From Gammaproteobacteria bacterium (GTDB lineage Bacteria > Pseudomonadota > Gammaproteobacteria > Steroidobacterales > Steroidobacteraceae), in assembly GCA_947469285.1 (NCBI GenBank), contig CANIOW010000013.1:26164-90163 (forward strand): 64,000 nt of DNA, written 5' to 3'. Below the pieces are notes generated by a model. The model had not been told where the DNA came from and made no database searches. It worked only from the letters and a program-made list of their open reading frames with translations. Both the position numbers and the translations under genes were made by a program. Positions 63,720 through 64,000 of the stretch are shown piece after piece; within the stretch, counting starts at the first letter, position 1, and the number at the start of each line of letters is the position of its first letter.

Positions 63720-64000
63720 ATGTCCATCCAGAAGAAGCTCACCGCCGCCTTAGGGTTGGTCGGTTTGGTAGTCTCCGCCGTCGCCTTCGGCGCCCCGGAG
63801 AGTTCATACAACCTTCCGATCGGGGTCACCCGCATCAGCCGCGAGGTCTATGGCCTTCACATGCTCATCTTTTGGGTATGCGTGGCCATCTCCGTGGTGG
63901 TGTTCGGCGCGATGATCTACTCGCTGGTGAAGTACCGTAAATCGGTCGGCGCCGTGGCGGACACCAGCATCGTGCACAGCACGAAAGCGGAGATCATCTG
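63720..64000 (+). CDS. coxB: Cytochrome c oxidase subunit II (partial, N-terminus)
   Basis: The first 93 codons of subunit II, cut by the right edge. A signal/leader (LTAALGLVGLVVSAVAFGAP) is followed by YNLPIGVTRISREVYGLHML, a first membrane segment (IFWVCVAISVVVFGAMIYSL), VKYRKS and the loop ending STKAEII, just before the conserved Trp. GGGAG lies upstream of ATG 63720. It begins the aa3-type oxidase operon that would carry electrons from cytochrome c. Confidence 0.92.
   Translation, partial: MSIQKKLTAALGLVGLVVSAVAFGAPESSYNLPIGVTRISREVYGLHMLIFWVCVAISVVVFGAMIYSLVKYRKSVGAVADTSIVHSTKAEII

Noticed and set aside
1..64000. CRISPR arrays, rRNA/tRNA genes, transposases, prophage genes
   Set aside because: No regular repeat-spacer pattern, cloverleaf or mobile-element protein was recognised by eye; a tRNA scan was not possible.

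Overview
The window reads as a chromosomal segment of a GC-rich, aerobic, heterotrophic gammaproteobacterium. The evidence is the gmk-rpoZ-spoT and ridA-recG-ubiA blocks, a bioB-bioF-bioC-bioD operon, an UrcA-family protein, a Kup potassium transporter, three large TonB-dependent receptors placed next to catabolic operons, and a Pseudomonas-style REP hairpin. My best guess is a Nevskiales/Steroidobacter-like lineage, but that is inference. Housekeeping genes are strongly GC-rich; the catabolic blocks look more AT-rich, above all in their intergenic regions.

Region 1 (1-12.2 kb) is an unusual two-armed catabolic locus around an AT-rich divergent promoter (6220-6468). The left arm reads methyltransferase, CMD-like protein, bicupin, acetoacetate-decarboxylase-like protein, alpha/beta hydrolase without its catalytic His, bicupin, M24 creatinase/prolidase-like protein, and a cut-off gene. 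The right arm reads TonB receptor, bicupin, M24 protein, an 86-aa unknown, and an MFS transporter. A bicupin-M24 pair occurs in both arms. I know no described pathway with this gene set, and it is my main candidate for an undescribed system.

Region 2 (12.4-21.5 kb) is a second catabolic operon on the minus strand: TonB receptor, cupin, TetR regulator, FAH-family hydrolase, Baeyer-Villiger-type monooxygenase with an altered fingerprint, AMP-forming ligase and cyclase-family hydrolase, ending in a good intrinsic terminator. Its promoter carries striking palindromes.

Region 3 (21.5-37.2 kb) is mixed. It holds a small methyltransferase, kup, an EF-hand protein, an NTF2-like protein, an allene-oxide-cyclase-like secreted protein, an FGE-sulfatase-family protein, ppk2, a B12-dependent acyl-CoA mutase operon (split subunits, EthD protein, MeaB) whose substrate-pocket sequence fits no mutase I know, an UrcA protein, a third M24 paralogue, and gmk-rpoZ-spoT.

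Region 4 (37.2-53.9 kb) is an aromatic-catabolism block lying between spoT and ridA-recG, genes that sit close together in many gammaproteobacteria. It has a meta-cleavage operon (TfdB-like phenol hydroxylase, SDR, PhzS-like monooxygenase, aldehyde dehydrogenase, SDR, C-C hydrolase, LigB-type extradiol dioxygenase with a small LigA-like partner) with a TetR regulator and TonB receptor. Beside it is a gentisate module: salicylate-5-hydroxylase-like alpha and beta subunits, gentisate dioxygenase, zeta-class GST isomerase, fumarylpyruvate hydrolase and an IclR regulator.

Region 5 (53.9-64 kb) is housekeeping: REP hairpin, ridA, recG, ubiA, comF-like gene, bioBFCD, a metallo-beta-lactamase-fold hydrolase, and the start of cytochrome c oxidase subunit II, cut by the window edge. 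I saw no rRNA, tRNA, CRISPR array, transposase or prophage gene.
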